This document shows, piece after piece, positions 21,329-30,911 of a stretch of DNA of 64,000 nt. This DNA is from Burkholderia oklahomensis C6786 (GTDB lineage: Bacteria > Pseudomonadota > Gammaproteobacteria > Burkholderiales > Burkholderiaceae), in contig NZ_CP009555.1 in NCBI RefSeq assembly GCF_000959365.1, positions 1,984,001 to 2,048,000 of the forward strand. Direction: 5' to 3'. The translations under genes and the position numbers were made by a program. The notes under the pieces were generated by a model. The model was not told the DNA's origin and made no database searches. It worked only from the letters and a program-made list of their open reading frames with translations. Within the stretch, counting starts at the first letter, position 1. Each line of letters begins with the position of its first letter.

Positions 21329-21697
21329 ATGATCCAGACCGAATCTCGGCTTGAAGTGGCCGACAACACGGGTGCGCGTGAAGTCATGTGCATCAAGGTG
21401 CTCGGCGGCTCGAAGCGTCGTTATGCCAGCATTGGCGACATCATCAAGGTGAGCGTCAAAGAGGCAACGCCGCGCGGGCGCGTGAAGAAAGGCGAAATCT
21501 ACAACGCCGTGGTGGTCCGCACCGCCAAGGGCGTTCGTCGTCAAGACGGCTCGCTGATCAAGTTCGACGGCAACGCCGCTGTGCTTTTGAATAACAAGCT
21601 CGAGCCGATCGGCACCCGTATCTTCGGGCCGGTCACGCGTGAGCTGCGTAGCGAACGATTCATGAAGATCGTTTCGCTGGCGCCGGAAGTGCTGTAA
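21329..21697 (+). CDS. rplN: 50S ribosomal protein L14
   Basis: L14, 122 residues, at the subunit interface with L19 and the target of the silencing factor RsfS. Its N-terminus [20 protein letters not shown] is close to universal, which fixes the start at 21329. [18 protein letters not shown] and the ending [11 protein letters not shown] also match the family. First gene of the spc block. GGGAAAG at about 21315-21321 is the likely ribosome binding site. Confidence 0.98.
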   Translation: MIQTESRLEVADNTGAREVMCIKVLGGSKRRYASIGDIIKVSVKEATPRGRVKKGEIYNAVVVRTAKGVRRQDGSLIKFDGNAAVLLNNKLEPIGTRIFGPVTRELRSERFMKIVSLAPEVL

Positions 21698-21706
21698 GGA
21701 GTCGCG

Positions 21707-22015
21707 ATGAACAAGATTCGCAAGGGTGACGAAGTGATCGTCGTCACCGGCAAGGACAAGGGCAAGCGCGGTGTCGTGCTGGCCGTGGGCGCCGAGCATG
21801 TGACGGTCGAAGGTATCAACCTCGTCAAGAAGCATGTGAAGCCGAACCCGATGAAGGGTACGACGGGCGGCGTGGAAGCGAAGACGATGCCGCTGCATAT
21901 TTCGAACGTCGCGCTGGTCGACGCGAACGGCAAGGCTTCGCGTGTTGGCATCAAGGTCGAGGATGGCAAGAAGGTTCGCTTCCTGAAGACGACCGGTGCC
22001 GTCCTGAGCGCCTGA
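21707..22015 (+). CDS. rplX: 50S ribosomal protein L24
   Basis: L24, 102 residues, one of the two assembly-initiating large-subunit proteins. The KOW motif [17 protein letters not shown] is at the N-terminus and [15 protein letters not shown] follows, both diagnostic. AAGGAG lies before the ATG. It is nine bases after rplN and 17 before rplE. Confidence 0.97.
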   Translation: MNKIRKGDEVIVVTGKDKGKRGVVLAVGAEHVTVEGINLVKKHVKPNPMKGTTGGVEAKTMPLHISNVALVDANGKASRVGIKVEDGKKVRFLKTTGAVLSA

Positions 22016-22032
22016 CGCTGCGGAGTAGAGAA

Positions 22033-22572
22033 ATGGCACGTTTTCAAGAGTTTTACAAAGAGAAGGTTGTTCCCGGCCTGATCGAGAAGTTCGGCTACAA
22101 GTCGGTCATGGAAGTGCCGCGCATCACCAAGATCACCCTGAACATGGGTCTTGGCGAAGCGGTCGCCGACAAGAAGATCATCGAGAACGCCGTTGGCGAT
22201 CTGACGAAGATCGCGGGTCAAAAGCCGGTCGTGACGAAGGCTCGCAAGGCAATCGCGGGCTTCAAGATCCGCCAGGGCTACCCGATCGGCGCGATGGTCA
22301 CGCTGCGTGGCCGCGCAATGTATGAATTCCTCGATCGTTTCGTGACGGTTGCCCTGCCCCGCGTGCGCGACTTTCGCGGCGTGTCGGGTCGTGCTTTCGA
22401 TGGCCGCGGCAACTACAACATCGGTGTGAAAGAGCAGATCATTTTCCCCGAAATCGATTACGACAAGATCGACGCGCTGCGTGGGCTGAACATCAGCATC
22501 ACGACGACCGCGAAGACCGACGACGAAGCGAAGGCTCTGCTCGCCAGCTTCAAGTTCCCGTTCAGAAACTGA
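22033..22572 (+). CDS. rplE: 50S ribosomal protein L5
   Basis: L5, 179 residues, binds 5S rRNA and contacts P-site t[23 protein letters not shown] and [17 protein letters not shown] are family signatures. GGAG lies 11 bases before the ATG. It is followed seven bases later by rpsN, which starts with GTG. Confidence 0.98.
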   Translation: MARFQEFYKEKVVPGLIEKFGYKSVMEVPRITKITLNMGLGEAVADKKIIENAVGDLTKIAGQKPVVTKARKAIAGFKIRQGYPIGAMVTLRGRAMYEFLDRFVTVALPRVRDFRGVSGRAFDGRGNYNIGVKEQIIFPEIDYDKIDALRGLNISITTTAKTDDEAKALLASFKFPFRN

Positions 22573-22579
22573 GGTTACC

Positions 22580-22885
22580 GTGGCTAAACTGGCACTGATC
22601 GAACGTGAAAAGAAGCGCGCTCGCCTTGCGCAAAAGTACGCTCCGAAGCGTGCTGAACTGAAGGCGATCATCGACGACGCGAGCAAGTCCGAAGAAGAGC
22701 GTTACGCCGCTCGTCTGGAACTGCAGCAACTGCCCCGCAACGCAAACCCGACCCGCAAGCGTAACCGCTGCGCGATCACGGGCCGTCCGCGTGGCACGTT
22801 CCGCAAGTTCGGCCTCGCGCGCAACAAGATTCGTGAAATCGCATTCCGTGGCGAGATTCCTGGCCTGACCAAGGCGAGCTGGTAA
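22580..22885 (+). CDS. rpsN: 30S ribosomal protein S14
   Basis: S14, 101 residues, in the 30S head. The length and the segment [20 protein letters not shown] place it in the long, zinc-independent form: the CxxC pairs of the short zinc-binding form are missing. The start is GTG at 22580, preceded by GAGGT and giving the standard [16 protein letters not shown] opening. It lies between rplE and rpsH. Confidence 0.97.
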   Translation: MAKLALIEREKKRARLAQKYAPKRAELKAIIDDASKSEEERYAARLELQQLPRNANPTRKRNRCAITGRPRGTFRKFGLARNKIREIAFRGEIPGLTKASW

Positions 22886-22899
22886 TAGGAGAAACATAA

Positions 22900-23295
22900 A
22901 TGAGCATGAGTGATCCTATCGCCGATATGCTGACTCGCATCCGCAACGCGCAGATGGTCGAGAAGGTTTCGGTGTCGATGCCCTCGTCGAAGGTCAAGGT
23001 TGCGATCGCGCAGGTCCTGAAGGACGAAGGCTATATCGACGATTTCGCCGTGAAGGCGGACGGCGCGAAGGCCGAACTGAACATCGCGCTGAAGTACTAC
23101 GCAGGCCGTCCGGTCATCGAGCGCCTTGAGCGCGTGTCGAAGCCGGGTCTGCGCGTGTATCGCGGCCGTAACGAGATTCCGCAGGTCATGAACGGCCTCG
23201 GTGTGGCAATCGTGTCGACGCCGAAGGGCGTGATGACCGACCGCAAGGCGCGCGCTACGGGCGTCGGCGGCGAAGTCATCTGCTACGTCGCTTAA
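22900..23295 (+). CDS. rpsH: 30S ribosomal protein S8
   Basis: S8, 131 residues, a primary 16S rRNA binder and in E. coli the translational repressor of the spc operon. [16 protein letters not shown] and the C-terminal [12 protein letters not shown] are typical. An AGGAGA site lies nine bases before the ATG at 22900; a second ATG two codons later is also possible. Confidence 0.98.
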   Translation: MSMSDPIADMLTRIRNAQMVEKVSVSMPSSKVKVAIAQVLKDEGYIDDFAVKADGAKAELNIALKYYAGRPVIERLERVSKPGLRVYRGRNEIPQVMNGLGVAIVSTPKGVMTDRKARATGVGGEVICYVA

Positions 23296-23315
23296 AGCCG
23301 AAGGGAGAGAGGAAC

Positions 23316-23846
23316 ATGTCTCGAGTAGGTAAGAGCCCGATCGCGCTGCAAGGCGCGGAAGTCAAGCTGGCCGACGGCTCCATCACCGTCAAGGGGCCGC
23401 TGGGCACGATCACGCAAGCGGTCAATCCGCTCGTGAGCGTGGCGAACAACGACGGCACGCTGAACCTGTCGCCGGTTGACGACAGCCGCGAAGCAAATGC
23501 ACTGTCGGGCACGATGCGCGCGATCATCGCGAACATGGTGCACGGCGTGACCAAGGGTTTCGAGCGCAAGTTGACGCTGGTTGGCGTCGGTTATCGTGCG
23601 CAAGCGCAAGGCGACAAGCTGAACCTGTCGCTGGGTTTCTCGCACCCGGTGGTGCACCAGATGCCGGAAGGCATCAAGGCTGAAACCCCGACGCAAACCG
23701 AAATCGTGATCAAGGGGATCAACAAGCAACAAGTCGGTCAAGTGGCTGCGGAAGTCCGCGGTTACCGTCCGCCGGAGCCTTACAAGGGCAAGGGCGTGCG
23801 CTATTCCGACGAGGTTGTGATCCTCAAAGAAACGAAGAAGAAGTAA
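23316..23846 (+). CDS. rplF: 50S ribosomal protein L6
   Basis: L6, 176 residues, two related domains that bind near the sarcin-ricin loop. Its opening [16 protein letters not shown], the middle [20 protein letters not shown] and the C-terminal [18 protein letters not shown] are all diagnostic. AGAGAGGAAC precedes the ATG. It follows rpsH by 20 bases and precedes rplR by 12. Confidence 0.98.
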   Translation: MSRVGKSPIALQGAEVKLADGSITVKGPLGTITQAVNPLVSVANNDGTLNLSPVDDSREANALSGTMRAIIANMVHGVTKGFERKLTLVGVGYRAQAQGDKLNLSLGFSHPVVHQMPEGIKAETPTQTEIVIKGINKQQVGQVAAEVRGYRPPEPYKGKGVRYSDEVVILKETKKK

Positions 23847-23858
23847 GGGTGCGCAATC

Positions 23859-24224
23859 ATGGATAAGACTCAATCTCGCCTGCGCCGCGCTCGCCAGACG
23901 CGTATCAAGATCGCTGAGTTGCAGGTCGCGCGTCTCGCCGTGCATCGCACGAACACGCACATCTACGCGCAAGTGTTCTCGCCCTGCGGCACCAAGGTGC
24001 TCGCCAGCGCGTCGACGCTCGAAGCGGAAGTGCGTGCTCAGCTTGCCGACAAGTCGGGCAAGGGTGGCAACGTTAATGCTGCGACGCTGATCGGCAAGCG
24101 TATTGCTGAGAAGGCCAAGGCCGCCGGCATCGAATCCGTCGCCTTCGACCGCTCGGGCTTCCGCTACCACGGCCGCGTGAAGGCGCTGGCTGAGGCAGCT
24201 CGTGAAGCTGGGCTCAAGTTCTAA
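23859..24224 (+). CDS. rplR: 50S ribosomal protein L18
   Basis: L18, 121 residues, a 5S rRNA binding protein of the central protuberance. [19 protein letters not shown] and the C-terminal [20 protein letters not shown] match the family. It is tightly packed between rplF and rpsE, with 12- and 14-base gaps. Confidence 0.97.
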   Translation: MDKTQSRLRRARQTRIKIAELQVARLAVHRTNTHIYAQVFSPCGTKVLASASTLEAEVRAQLADKSGKGGNVNAATLIGKRIAEKAKAAGIESVAFDRSGFRYHGRVKALAEAAREAGLKF

Positions 24225-24238
24225 GGAAGGAATTCGTC

Positions 24239-24757
24239 ATGGCAAAGATGCAAGCGAAAGTTCAGGCTGACGAGCGCGACGACGGCCTTCGCGAAAAAAT
24301 GATTTCGGTCAATCGCGTGACCAAGGTCGTGAAGGGTGGCCGGATTCTCGGCTTCGCCGCGCTGACCGTGGTCGGCGACGGTGACGGCCGCATCGGTATG
24401 GGCAAGGGCAAGGCGAAGGAAGTGCCGGTCGCTGTCCAGAAGGCAATGGAACAGGCTCGCCGCAACATGTTCAAGGTGCCGCTCAAGAACGGCACGCTGC
24501 AACACGAAGTGCACGGTAAGCACGGCGCGTCGGCAGTCCTCCTCGCCCCGGCGAAGGGTGGCACGGGCGTGATCGCCGGCGGCCCGATGCGCGCGGTGTT
24601 CGACGTGATGGGCGTGCAGAACGTCGTTGCGAAGAGCCACGGTTCGACGAATCCGTACAACCTCGTTCGTGCGACGCTGGACGGTCTGCGCAAGCAGTCG
24701 ACTCCGGCCGACATCGCGGCGAAGCGCGGCAAGTCCGTCGAAGATATTTTGGGCTAA
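24239..24757 (+). CDS. rpsE: 30S ribosomal protein S5
   Basis: S5, 172 residues, at the mRNA entry and accuracy centre. [20 protein letters not shown], the [13 protein letters not shown] type loop (here [16 protein letters not shown]) and [18 protein letters not shown] are diagnostic. AAGGAAGGAATTC precedes the ATG. The spectinomycin loop region is of normal, sensitive appearance. Confidence 0.98.
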   Translation: MAKMQAKVQADERDDGLREKMISVNRVTKVVKGGRILGFAALTVVGDGDGRIGMGKGKAKEVPVAVQKAMEQARRNMFKVPLKNGTLQHEVHGKHGASAVLLAPAKGGTGVIAGGPMRAVFDVMGVQNVVAKSHGSTNPYNLVRATLDGLRKQSTPADIAAKRGKSVEDILG

Positions 24758-24772
24758 GCCCAGGTGGTCACC

Positions 24773-24955
24773 ATGTCTGAAAAAACTGTCAAGGTTCAGC
24801 TCGTGAAGAGCCTGATCGGGACCCGCGAAACGCATCGCGCCACCGTGCGCGGTCTGGGTCTGCGCCGTCTCAACTCGGTCAGCGAGCTGCAGGATACGCC
24901 GGCGGTGCGCGGGATGATCAACAAGGTCTCGTACCTTGTGAAGGTCATCGGCTAA
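24773..24955 (+). CDS. rpmD: 50S ribosomal protein L30
   Basis: L30, 60 residues, a small large-subunit protein. [20 protein letters not shown] and [20 protein letters not shown] are typical. The ATG at 24773 is chosen; an in-frame GTG at 24764 would add three residues and overlap the likely ribosome binding site CAGGTGG (24761-24767). It lies between rpsE and rplO. Confidence 0.97.
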   Translation: MSEKTVKVQLVKSLIGTRETHRATVRGLGLRRLNSVSELQDTPAVRGMINKVSYLVKVIG

Positions 24956-24983
24956 GCGGCCGACTACGGATCAAGGAGTTGAT

Positions 24984-25418
24984 ATGGAATTGAATAACCT
25001 GAAGCCGGCCGAAGGCGCGAAGCACGCCAAGCGTCGCGTCGGTCGCGGCATCGGTTCTGGCCTCGGCAAGACGGCCGGCCGTGGCCACAAGGGTCAGAAA
25101 TCGCGTTCGGGCGGCTTCCACAAGGTCGGCTTCGAAGGCGGTCAGATGCCGCTGCAGCGTCGTCTGCCGAAGCGCGGCTTCACGTCGCTGACGAAGGAAT
25201 TCGTCGGTGAAGTGCGCCTCTCCGACCTCGAGAAGCTGCCGGTCGACGAAATCGATCTGCTCGCTCTGAAGCAAGCCGGCCTCGTCGGCGAACTGACGAA
25301 GAGCGCGAAGATCATCGCGACGGGCGAGCTGAAGCGCAAGATCGTCGTTAAGGGTCTGGGTGCGACGAAGGGTGCGCGCGCCGCGATCGAAGCGGCCGGC
25401 GGTTCGTTTGCCGAGTGA
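24984..25418 (+). CDS. rplO: 50S ribosomal protein L15
   Basis: L15, 144 residues, a late assembly protein with a long basic N-terminal extension. The Gly/Lys/Arg-rich segment [20 protein letters not shown] is the family signature, followed by [23 protein letters not shown] lies nine bases before the ATG. It directly precedes secY, as in most bacteria. Confidence 0.98.
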   Translation: MELNNLKPAEGAKHAKRRVGRGIGSGLGKTAGRGHKGQKSRSGGFHKVGFEGGQMPLQRRLPKRGFTSLTKEFVGEVRLSDLEKLPVDEIDLLALKQAGLVGELTKSAKIIATGELKRKIVVKGLGATKGARAAIEAAGGSFAE

Positions 25419-25462
25419 CACGCAACGCGTGCCGTCACTAGCATTTGCATCGGAGAAGATAC

Positions 25463-26809
25463 TTGGCTAACAGTCCGAGTCTCGCAAAACCCGGTCGAAG
25501 CACGGCGAAGTTCGGCGATCTGCGCCGGCGTGCAATGTTCTTGCTGCTGGCGCTGATCGTCTACCGCATCGGCGCGCACATTCCGGTGCCGGGCATCGAC
25601 CCGGATCAACTGGCGAAGCTGTTCCAGAGCCAGGCGGGCGGCATCCTGGGCATGTTCAACATGTTCTCGGGTGGCGCGCTGTCGCGCTTCACGATCTTTG
25701 CGCTGGGGATCATGCCGTACATTTCGGCGTCGATCATCATGCAGCTGATGGCGATCGTGTCGCCGCAGCTCGAGGCGCTGAAGAAGGAAGGGCAGGCCGG
25801 ACAGCGGAAGATCACGCAGTACACGCGGTACTTCACCGTGGTGCTCGCGACGTTCCAGGCTTTCGGCATCGCCGCCGCGCTGGAGAACCAGCCGGGGCTC
25901 GTGACCGATCCGGGCGCGGTGTTCCGTCTGACGACGGTCGTCACGCTGGTGACGGGCACGATGTTCCTGATGTGGCTCGGCGAGCAGATCACCGAGCGCG
26001 GTCTCGGCAACGGTATCTCGATCATCATCTTCGGCGGGATCGCAGCAGGGTTCCCGAATGCCGTCGGTGGGCTGTTCGAGCTGGTGCGCACGGGTTCGAT
26101 GAGCATCATTTCGGCGATCATCATCGTCGTTCTGATTGCCGCGGTGACTTACCTGGTCGTGTTCATCGAACGCGGTCAGCGCAAGATCCTCGTGAACTAC
26201 GCGAAGCGCCAGGTCGGCAACAAGATCTACGGCGGGCAGTCGTCGCACCTGCCGCTGAAGCTGAACATGTCGGGCGTGATCCCGCCGATCTTCGCGTCGT
26301 CGATCATCCTGTTCCCGGCGACGATCCTGAGCTGGTTCAGCTCGGGCGAGCGCAAGGGCTGGCTGTCCGATACGCTGCACAACGTCGCGGAAGCGCTGAA
26401 GCCGGGCCAGCCGGTGTACGTGCTGTTGTATACGCTGGCAATCGTGTTTTTCTGCTTTTTCTACACCGCGCTGGTGTTCAACAGCAGGGAAACCGCGGAC
26501 AACCTGAAGAAGAGCGGCGCGTTCGTGCCGGGCATCCGTCCGGGTGACCAGACCGCGCGGTACATCGACCGGATCCTCACGCGTCTCACGCTGGCCGGTG
26601 CGGTCTACATCGTCTTCGTGTGTCTGCTGCCGGAATTCCTGGTACTGCGCTGGAACGTGCCGTTTTATTTTGGTGGAACGTCGCTGCTGATCATTGTCGT
26701 CGTCACGATGGACTTCATGGCGCAGGTGCAGTCGTACGTTATGTCGCAACAGTATGAGTCGCTGCTCAAGAAGGCCAACTTCAAGGGCGGCAACATCCCA
26801 ATGCGTTAA
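25463..26809 (+). CDS. secY: Protein translocase subunit SecY
   Basis: Central channel of the Sec translocon in the inner membrane, 448 residues with about ten membrane segments. The plug and first-helix region ([14 protein letters not shown]), the [20 protein letters not shown] cytoplasmic loop and the FIPGIRPG-type motif (here [16 protein letters not shown]) identify it. The start is an unusual TTG at 25463: GGAGAAG at 25452-25458 is correctly spaced and the encoded [20 protein letters not shown] fits the genus. An earlier in-frame TTG at 25445 precedes the ribosome binding site and is rejected. It lies in the spc operon as in E. coli. Confidence 0.97.
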   Translation: MANSPSLAKPGRSTAKFGDLRRRAMFLLLALIVYRIGAHIPVPGIDPDQLAKLFQSQAGGILGMFNMFSGGALSRFTIFALGIMPYISASIIMQLMAIVSPQLEALKKEGQAGQRKITQYTRYFTVVLATFQAFGIAAALENQPGLVTDPGAVFRLTTVVTLVTGTMFLMWLGEQITERGLGNGISIIIFGGIAAGFPNAVGGLFELVRTGSMSIISAIIIVVLIAAVTYLVVFIERGQRKILVNYAKRQVGNKIYGGQSSHLPLKLNMSGVIPPIFASSIILFPATILSWFSSGERKGWLSDTLHNVAEALKPGQPVYVLLYTLAIVFFCFFYTALVFNSRETADNLKKSGAFVPGIRPGDQTARYIDRILTRLTLAGAVYIVFVCLLPEFLVLRWNVPFYFGGTSLLIIVVVTMDFMAQVQSYVMSQQYESLLKKANFKGGNIPMR

Positions 26810-26818
26810 AAAGGACCT

Positions 26819-27037
26819 ATGGCCAAGGACGATGTAATCCAGATGCAGGGTGAGGTGATCGAAAACCTTCCGAATGCGACCTTCCGGGTGAAGCTGGAAA
26901 ACGGCCATGTCGTATTGGGGCATATCTCCGGAAAGATGCGGATGCACTACATCCGTATCCTTCCCGGCGACAAGGTGACGGTTGAGTTGACGCCTTACGA
27001 TCTGTCTCGTGCACGGATCGTGTTCCGGGCGAAGTGA
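26819..27037 (+). CDS. infA: Translation initiation factor IF-1
   Basis: IF-1, 72 residues, a single OB-fold protein that blocks the A site during initiation. [20 protein letters not shown] and [20 protein letters not shown] are diagnostic. AAGGAC directly before the ATG is the ribosome binding site. It lies between secY and rpmJ, its usual position in betaproteobacteria and many other bacteria. Confidence 0.97.
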   Translation: MAKDDVIQMQGEVIENLPNATFRVKLENGHVVLGHISGKMRMHYIRILPGDKVTVELTPYDLSRARIVFRAK

Positions 27038-27057
27038 TTTAGAAAAAGGGTAATATC

Positions 27058-27174
27058 ATGAAAGTGATGGCATCGGTTAAGCGCATTTGCCGCAATTGCA
27101 AGATCATCAAGCGCAAAGGCGTGGTTCGCGTGATCTGCAGCTCGGATCCGCGTCACAAGCAACGTCAAGGCTGA
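27058..27174 (+). CDS. rpmJ: 50S ribosomal protein L36
   Basis: L36, only 38 residues and easily missed. The translation begins [20 protein letters not shown] and ends [11 protein letters not shown]. It is the zinc-binding form: Cys11, Cys14, Cys27 and His33 make the ribbon. AAAAAGGG lies before the ATG at 27058. It sits 20 bases after infA and 38 before rpsM, the conserved secY-infA-rpmJ-rpsM order. Confidence 0.96.
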
Positions 27175-27212
27175 CTGCGCGTTTGTTTGCGCTTTTTGTT
27201 TGAGGAACAACA

Positions 27213-27578
27213 ATGGCTCGTATCGCAGGGGTTAACATCCCGAACCACCAGCATACCGAAATCGGTCTGACGGCGATTTTTGGTATCGGCCGCACGCGCG
27301 CGCGCAGCATTTGCGCGGCTTCTGGTGTGGCTTTCTCGAAGAAGGTCAAGGACCTGACCGACGCAGACCTCGAAAAGCTGCGTGAAGAAGTGGGCAAGTT
27401 TGTCGTCGAAGGCGATCTGCGCCGTGAAGTGACGATGAATATCAAGCGCCTGATGGATCTCGGCTGCTATCGCGGCGTGCGTCATCGCAAGGGCCTGCCC
27501 CTGCGTGGCCAGCGTACGCGTACGAACGCCCGTACTCGCAAGGGTCCGCGTCGCGCAGCGCAAGCGCTGAAGAAATAA
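27213..27578 (+). CDS. rpsM: 30S ribosomal protein S13
   Basis: S13, 121 residues, in the 30S head where it contacts the 50S subunit and P-site t[23 protein letters not shown] and the basic C-terminal [20 protein letters not shown] are diagnostic. TGAGGAAC precedes the ATG. It is the first gene of the alpha block. Confidence 0.98.
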   Translation: MARIAGVNIPNHQHTEIGLTAIFGIGRTRARSICAASGVAFSKKVKDLTDADLEKLREEVGKFVVEGDLRREVTMNIKRLMDLGCYRGVRHRKGLPLRGQRTRTNARTRKGPRRAAQALKK

Positions 27579-27606
27579 GCGGAACTGACAGTTACAGGAA
27601 AACGTA

Positions 27607-28008
27607 ATGGCTAAGGCTTCGAACTCCGCGGCGCAACGCGTTCGCAAAAAGGTCAAGAAGAACGTCGCTGAAGGCGTGGTTCACGTTCACGCGTCGTTCA
27701 ACAACACGATCATCACGATCACCGATCGCCAGGGCAATGCGCTGGCGTGGGCGACGTCGGGCGGCCAGGGCTTCAAGGGCTCGCGCAAGTCGACGCCGTT
27801 CGCTGCACAGGTGGCTGCCGAGTCGGCCGGCCGGGTGGCGATGGAATATGGCGTGAAGAATCTGGAAGTGCGGATCAAGGGCCCCGGCCCGGGCCGCGAG
27901 TCGGCAGTGCGCGCACTGCACGGCCTCGGCATCAAGATCACCGCAATTTCGGATGTGACGCCGATTCCGCACAACGGCTGCCGTCCGCCGAAGCGTCGCC
28001 GCATCTAA
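27607..28008 (+). CDS. rpsK: 30S ribosomal protein S11
   Basis: S11, 133 residues, on the 30S platform at the mRNA exit. [20 protein letters not shown] and the C-terminal [20 protein letters not shown] are family signatures. A weak ribosome binding site (ACAGGAAAAC) precedes the ATG. A 151-base gap with two small inverted repeats separates it from rpsD. Confidence 0.98.
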   Translation: MAKASNSAAQRVRKKVKKNVAEGVVHVHASFNNTIITITDRQGNALAWATSGGQGFKGSRKSTPFAAQVAAESAGRVAMEYGVKNLEVRIKGPGPGRESAVRALHGLGIKITAISDVTPIPHNGCRPPKRRRI

Positions 28009-28159
28009 CGATGCGTTGGCGCCTTGCCTGTCGCCGCTATGCGTCGACGGGCTGCGCTTTTTTATTGCGCATTTGATTGATTAAGCCCACCGTTCGCCCC
28101 AAAGGGCGCGAACTAGCGCGGATTCAGGTCCGCGTGACAGATAGATAGAGGAATGCAAA
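28009..28159 (+). other. rpsK-rpsD spacer with small hairpins
   Basis: This spacer contains an imperfect inverted repeat around 28091-28113 (GTTCG...CGAAC) and a perfect 6-bp one, CGCGGA-N6-TCCGCG, at 28117-28134, close to the rpsD start. S4 is an autogenous repressor in other bacteria, so this could be its target; the known E. coli pseudoknot is not recognisable. Confidence 0.35.
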
Positions 28160-28783
28160 GTGGCACGTTATATCGGCCCTAAAGCCAAGCTGTCCCGCCG
28201 TGAAGGCACTGATCTGTTCCTGAAGAGCGCGCGCCGCTCGCTCGCCGACAAGTGCAAGCTCGACAGCAAGCCGGGTCAGCACGGCCGCACCTCGGGTGCG
28301 CGCACGTCGGACTACGGCACGCAGCTCCGCGAAAAGCAGAAGGTCAAGCGCATCTACGGCGTGCTGGAGCGTCAGTTCCGCCGCTACTTCGCTGAAGCCG
28401 ACCGCCGCAAGGGCAACACGGGTGAAAACCTGCTGCAACTGCTCGAGTCGCGTCTCGACAACGTCGTGTACCGCATGGGCTTCGGCTCGACCCGCGCTGA
28501 AGCGCGTCAGCTCGTGAGCCACAAGGCCATCACGCTGAACGGCGTCGTCGCGAATGTCCCGTCGCAGCAAGTCAAGGCTGGCGACGTGATCTCGATCCGC
28601 GAAAAGGCGAAGAAGCAGGCGCGTATCGTCGAAGCGCTGTCGCTGGCCGAGCAAGGCGGCCTGGCGAGCTGGGTTGCGGTCGATGCGAAGAAATTCGAAG
28701 GCACGTTCAAGCAAGTGCCGGAGCGCGCCGACATCGCGGGCGACATCAACGAAAGCCTGATCGTCGAATTGTATTCGCGTTAA
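28160..28783 (+). CDS. rpsD: 30S ribosomal protein S4
   Basis: S4, 207 residues, a primary assembly protein and fidelity factor of the 30S subunit. It begins with GTG at 28160 ([20 protein letters not shown]); AGAGGAATG lies before it. The S4 RNA-binding domain is visible as [20 protein letters not shown] with [20 protein letters not shown]. Unlike in many bacteria the N-terminal zinc cysteines are absent, as in E. coli-type S4. It lies between rpsK and rpoA. Confidence 0.98.
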   Translation: MARYIGPKAKLSRREGTDLFLKSARRSLADKCKLDSKPGQHGRTSGARTSDYGTQLREKQKVKRIYGVLERQFRRYFAEADRRKGNTGENLLQLLESRLDNVVYRMGFGSTRAEARQLVSHKAITLNGVVANVPSQQVKAGDVISIREKAKKQARIVEALSLAEQGGLASWVAVDAKKFEGTFKQVPERADIAGDINESLIVELYSR

Positions 28784-28794
28784 TCCGATTGATG

Positions 28795-28839
28795 GCCGAG
28801 GAATCCTGCTCATTGCGTCTCGCAAGGCAGGGCCTCGGC
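28795..28839 (+). terminator. Nested hairpin between rpsD and rpoA, attenuator-like
   Basis: GCCGAGG (28795-28801) pairs with CCTCGGC (28833-28839). Inside it CCTGC (28805-28809) pairs with GCAGG (28827-28831) and TGCG (28814-28817) with CGCA (28821-28824). TGTTCATTTT follows, a weak T tract. It could partly terminate before rpoA or stabilise mRNA ends. Confidence 0.5.
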
Positions 28840-28910
28840 TGTTCATTTTCAGGTTGTTACCGGTCAGCCTTATCGGTGTAACGAGCCGAGGGTATTGAAA
28901 AGGAAAACCT

Positions 28911-29888
28911 ATGCAAACCAGTTTGTTGAAACCCAAGATCATCGCCGTGGAATCGCTTGGCGAGAACCACGCGAAAGTGGTGATGGAGCCGTTCGAACGC
29001 GGTTACGGCCACACCTTGGGCAATGCGCTTCGCCGCGTGCTCCTGTCGTCGATGGTCGGCTATGCGCCGACCGAAGTGACGATCGCCGGTGTCGTGCACG
29101 AGTATTCGACGCTTGATGGTGTGCAAGAGGACGTCGTCAACCTGCTGCTGAACCTGAAGGGCGTGGTGTTCAAGCTGCATAACCGCGACGAAGTCACGGT
29201 GACGCTGCGCAAGGAAGGCGAAGGCGTCGTGACGGCCGGCGATATCGAACTGGCCCACGACTGCGAAGTCATCAACCCGAATCACGTGATCGCGCATCTG
29301 TCGAAGGGCGGCAAGCTCGACGTGCAGATCAAGGTCGAGAAGGGCCGCGGCTACGTGCCGGGCAACGTGCGCCGCTACGGCGACGAAACGGCGAAGATCA
29401 TCGGCCGCATCGTCCTCGACGCGTCGTTCTCGCCGGTTCGCCGTGTGAGCTATGCAGTCGAGAGCGCGCGCGTCGAACAGCGCACCGACCTCGACAAGCT
29501 CGTGATGAACATCGAAACGAGCGGCGTCATCACGCCGGAAGAAGCGATCCGCCAATCGGCGCGCATCCTCGTCGACCAGCTGTCCGTGTTCGCGGCGCTG
29601 GAAGGCACGGAAACGGCCGCGGAAGCGCCGTCGCGCGCGCCGCAGATCGACCCGATCCTGCTGCGTCCGGTCGATGATCTCGAGCTGACCGTCCGTTCGG
29701 CGAACTGCCTGAAGGCCGAGAACATCTACTACATCGGCGACCTGATCCAGCGCACGGAAAACGAGCTGCTGAAGACGCCGAACCTCGGCCGCAAGTCGCT
29801 CAACGAGATCAAGGAAGTGCTCGCTTCGCGCGGTCTCACGCTGGGCATGAAGCTCGAGAACTGGCCGCCGGCTGGCCTCGACAAGTAA
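28911..29888 (+). CDS. rpoA: DNA-directed RNA polymerase subunit alpha
   Basis: Alpha subunit, 325 residues, scaffold for polymerase assembly. The N-terminal dimerisation domain contains [20 protein letters not shown]. After a flexible linker (about residues 230-245) the C-terminal domain has [18 protein letters not shown], with the arginine that contacts UP elements and activators, then [32 protein letters not shown] precedes the ATG. It follows rpsD after 127 bases and precedes rplQ after 141. Confidence 0.99.
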   Translation: MQTSLLKPKIIAVESLGENHAKVVMEPFERGYGHTLGNALRRVLLSSMVGYAPTEVTIAGVVHEYSTLDGVQEDVVNLLLNLKGVVFKLHNRDEVTVTLRKEGEGVVTAGDIELAHDCEVINPNHVIAHLSKGGKLDVQIKVEKGRGYVPGNVRRYGDETAKIIGRIVLDASFSPVRRVSYAVESARVEQRTDLDKLVMNIETSGVITPEEAIRQSARILVDQLSVFAALEGTETAAEAPSRAPQIDPILLRPVDDLELTVRSANCLKAENIYYIGDLIQRTENELLKTPNLGRKSLNEIKEVLASRGLTLGMKLENWPPAGLDK

Positions 29889-29912
29889 TCCCGGTTATCG
29901 CTGTAACTGGTC

Positions 29913-29953
29913 AAGATGCGGATTTTCTTTTAAAATCCGCATCTTGCTTTTTT
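29913..29953 (+). terminator. Terminator between rpoA and rplQ, with an embedded -10-like site
   Basis: Perfect 14-bp stem (29913-29926 with 29932-29945), a 5-base loop, then GC and six T residues. TAAAAT at 29931-29936 could be a -10 with TGGTCA (29908-29913) 17 bases upstream, so rplQ might also be transcribed from here. The terminator call is firm; the promoter is speculative. Confidence 0.8.
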
Positions 29954-30029
29954 CCCGTACCGGCCCGTGCGCCTGATTTTCTCGCGCGATAGAAGAGCTG
30001 GATCAAAACTTTGAATCAAGGAAACTGAA

Positions 30030-30425
30030 ATGCGTCACCGTCATGGTCTGCGGAAACTGAACCGCACGAGCAGCCACCGTCTGGCTATGCTCCGCAACAT
30101 GTCCAACTCGCTGATCGAGCACGAAGTCATCAAGACGACGCTGCCGAAGGCGAAGGAACTCCGTAAAGTCGTCGAGCCGCTGATCACGCTCGGCAAGAAG
30201 CCGTCGCTCGCGAACCGCCGCCTGGCGTTCAACCGCCTGCGCGATCGCGATTCCGTCGCGAAGCTGTTCGACGTCCTCGGCCCGCGCTTCGCGAATCGTC
30301 CGGGTGGCTACCTGCGCATCCTGAAGTTTGGTTTCCGCGTCGGCGACAACGCACCGATGGCGCTCGTCGAACTGCTCGACCGTCCGGAAGTCGACGAGAC
30401 CGAAAACGTCCAGGAAGCCGAATAA
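30030..30425 (+). CDS. rplQ: 50S ribosomal protein L17
   Basis: L17, 131 residues, at the tunnel exit region. [20 protein letters not shown] and [20 protein letters not shown] are typical; the C-terminus is acidic ([10 protein letters not shown]). CAAGGAAAC precedes the ATG. Last gene of the ribosomal cluster, closed by the terminator at 30448-30475. Confidence 0.98.
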   Translation: MRHRHGLRKLNRTSSHRLAMLRNMSNSLIEHEVIKTTLPKAKELRKVVEPLITLGKKPSLANRRLAFNRLRDRDSVAKLFDVLGPRFANRPGGYLRILKFGFRVGDNAPMALVELLDRPEVDETENVQEAE

Positions 30426-30447
30426 GCGTCTTCCGATACGTAGCACG

Positions 30448-30475
30448 AAGGGCCAAGCGATGCTTGGCCCTTTTT
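30448..30475 (+). terminator. Intrinsic terminator after rplQ
   Basis: Perfect 11-bp stem (30448-30458 with 30462-30472), 3-base loop, T tract to 30475. It ends the ribosomal protein supercluster. Confidence 0.92.
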
Positions 30476-30584
30476 GTTTCCGTTGATCGATTCCGTGCGT
30501 CGGATTGACGCGGCGCGCATCGTCCACGCGCTTTCCCGACGTGCGATACGATATGACGTTTCAACGCAGATGACGGAGGCGCGA

Positions 30585-30911
30585 ATGGTGATCGTGATGA
30601 TGTTGACGACCGTGCCCGACGCCGCCGTCGCCCGCGCGCTCGCCGACGGCGCGCTGTCGGCCCGGCTCGCCGCGTGCGTGTCCGAGCTCGGCGCGATCCG
30701 TTCGAGCTACCATTGGCAGGGCAAGGTCGAGACGGCCACCGAGATTCAGCTACTGTTCAAGACGAGCGCCGTGCGGGCGCTGGAGCTCGAGCGGTATATC
30801 CAGTCGCACCATCCGTACGACGTCCCGGAGATCGTCTCGTGGCAGGCGACGGCGTCCGCCGCCTACGGTCAGTGGGTCGCCACCGAAACTCAGCGTTCAT
30901 TTCATGTTTAA
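30585..30911 (+). CDS. cutA: Divalent-cation tolerance protein CutA
   Basis: Small trimeric CutA1-family protein, 108 residues, linked in E. coli to copper tolerance; its biochemical role is not settled. MLTTVPDAAVARALADGALS, then LAACVSELGAIRSSYHWQGK and the C-terminal HHPYDVPEIVSWQA are family motifs. The ATG at 30585 is chosen because GGAGG lies at 30575-30579; another in-frame ATG at 30570 lacks such a site. The last eight bases overlap dsbD, so the two are co-translated. Confidence 0.93.
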   Translation: MVIVMMLTTVPDAAVARALADGALSARLAACVSELGAIRSSYHWQGKVETATEIQLLFKTSAVRALELERYIQSHHPYDVPEIVSWQATASAAYGQWVATETQRSFHV

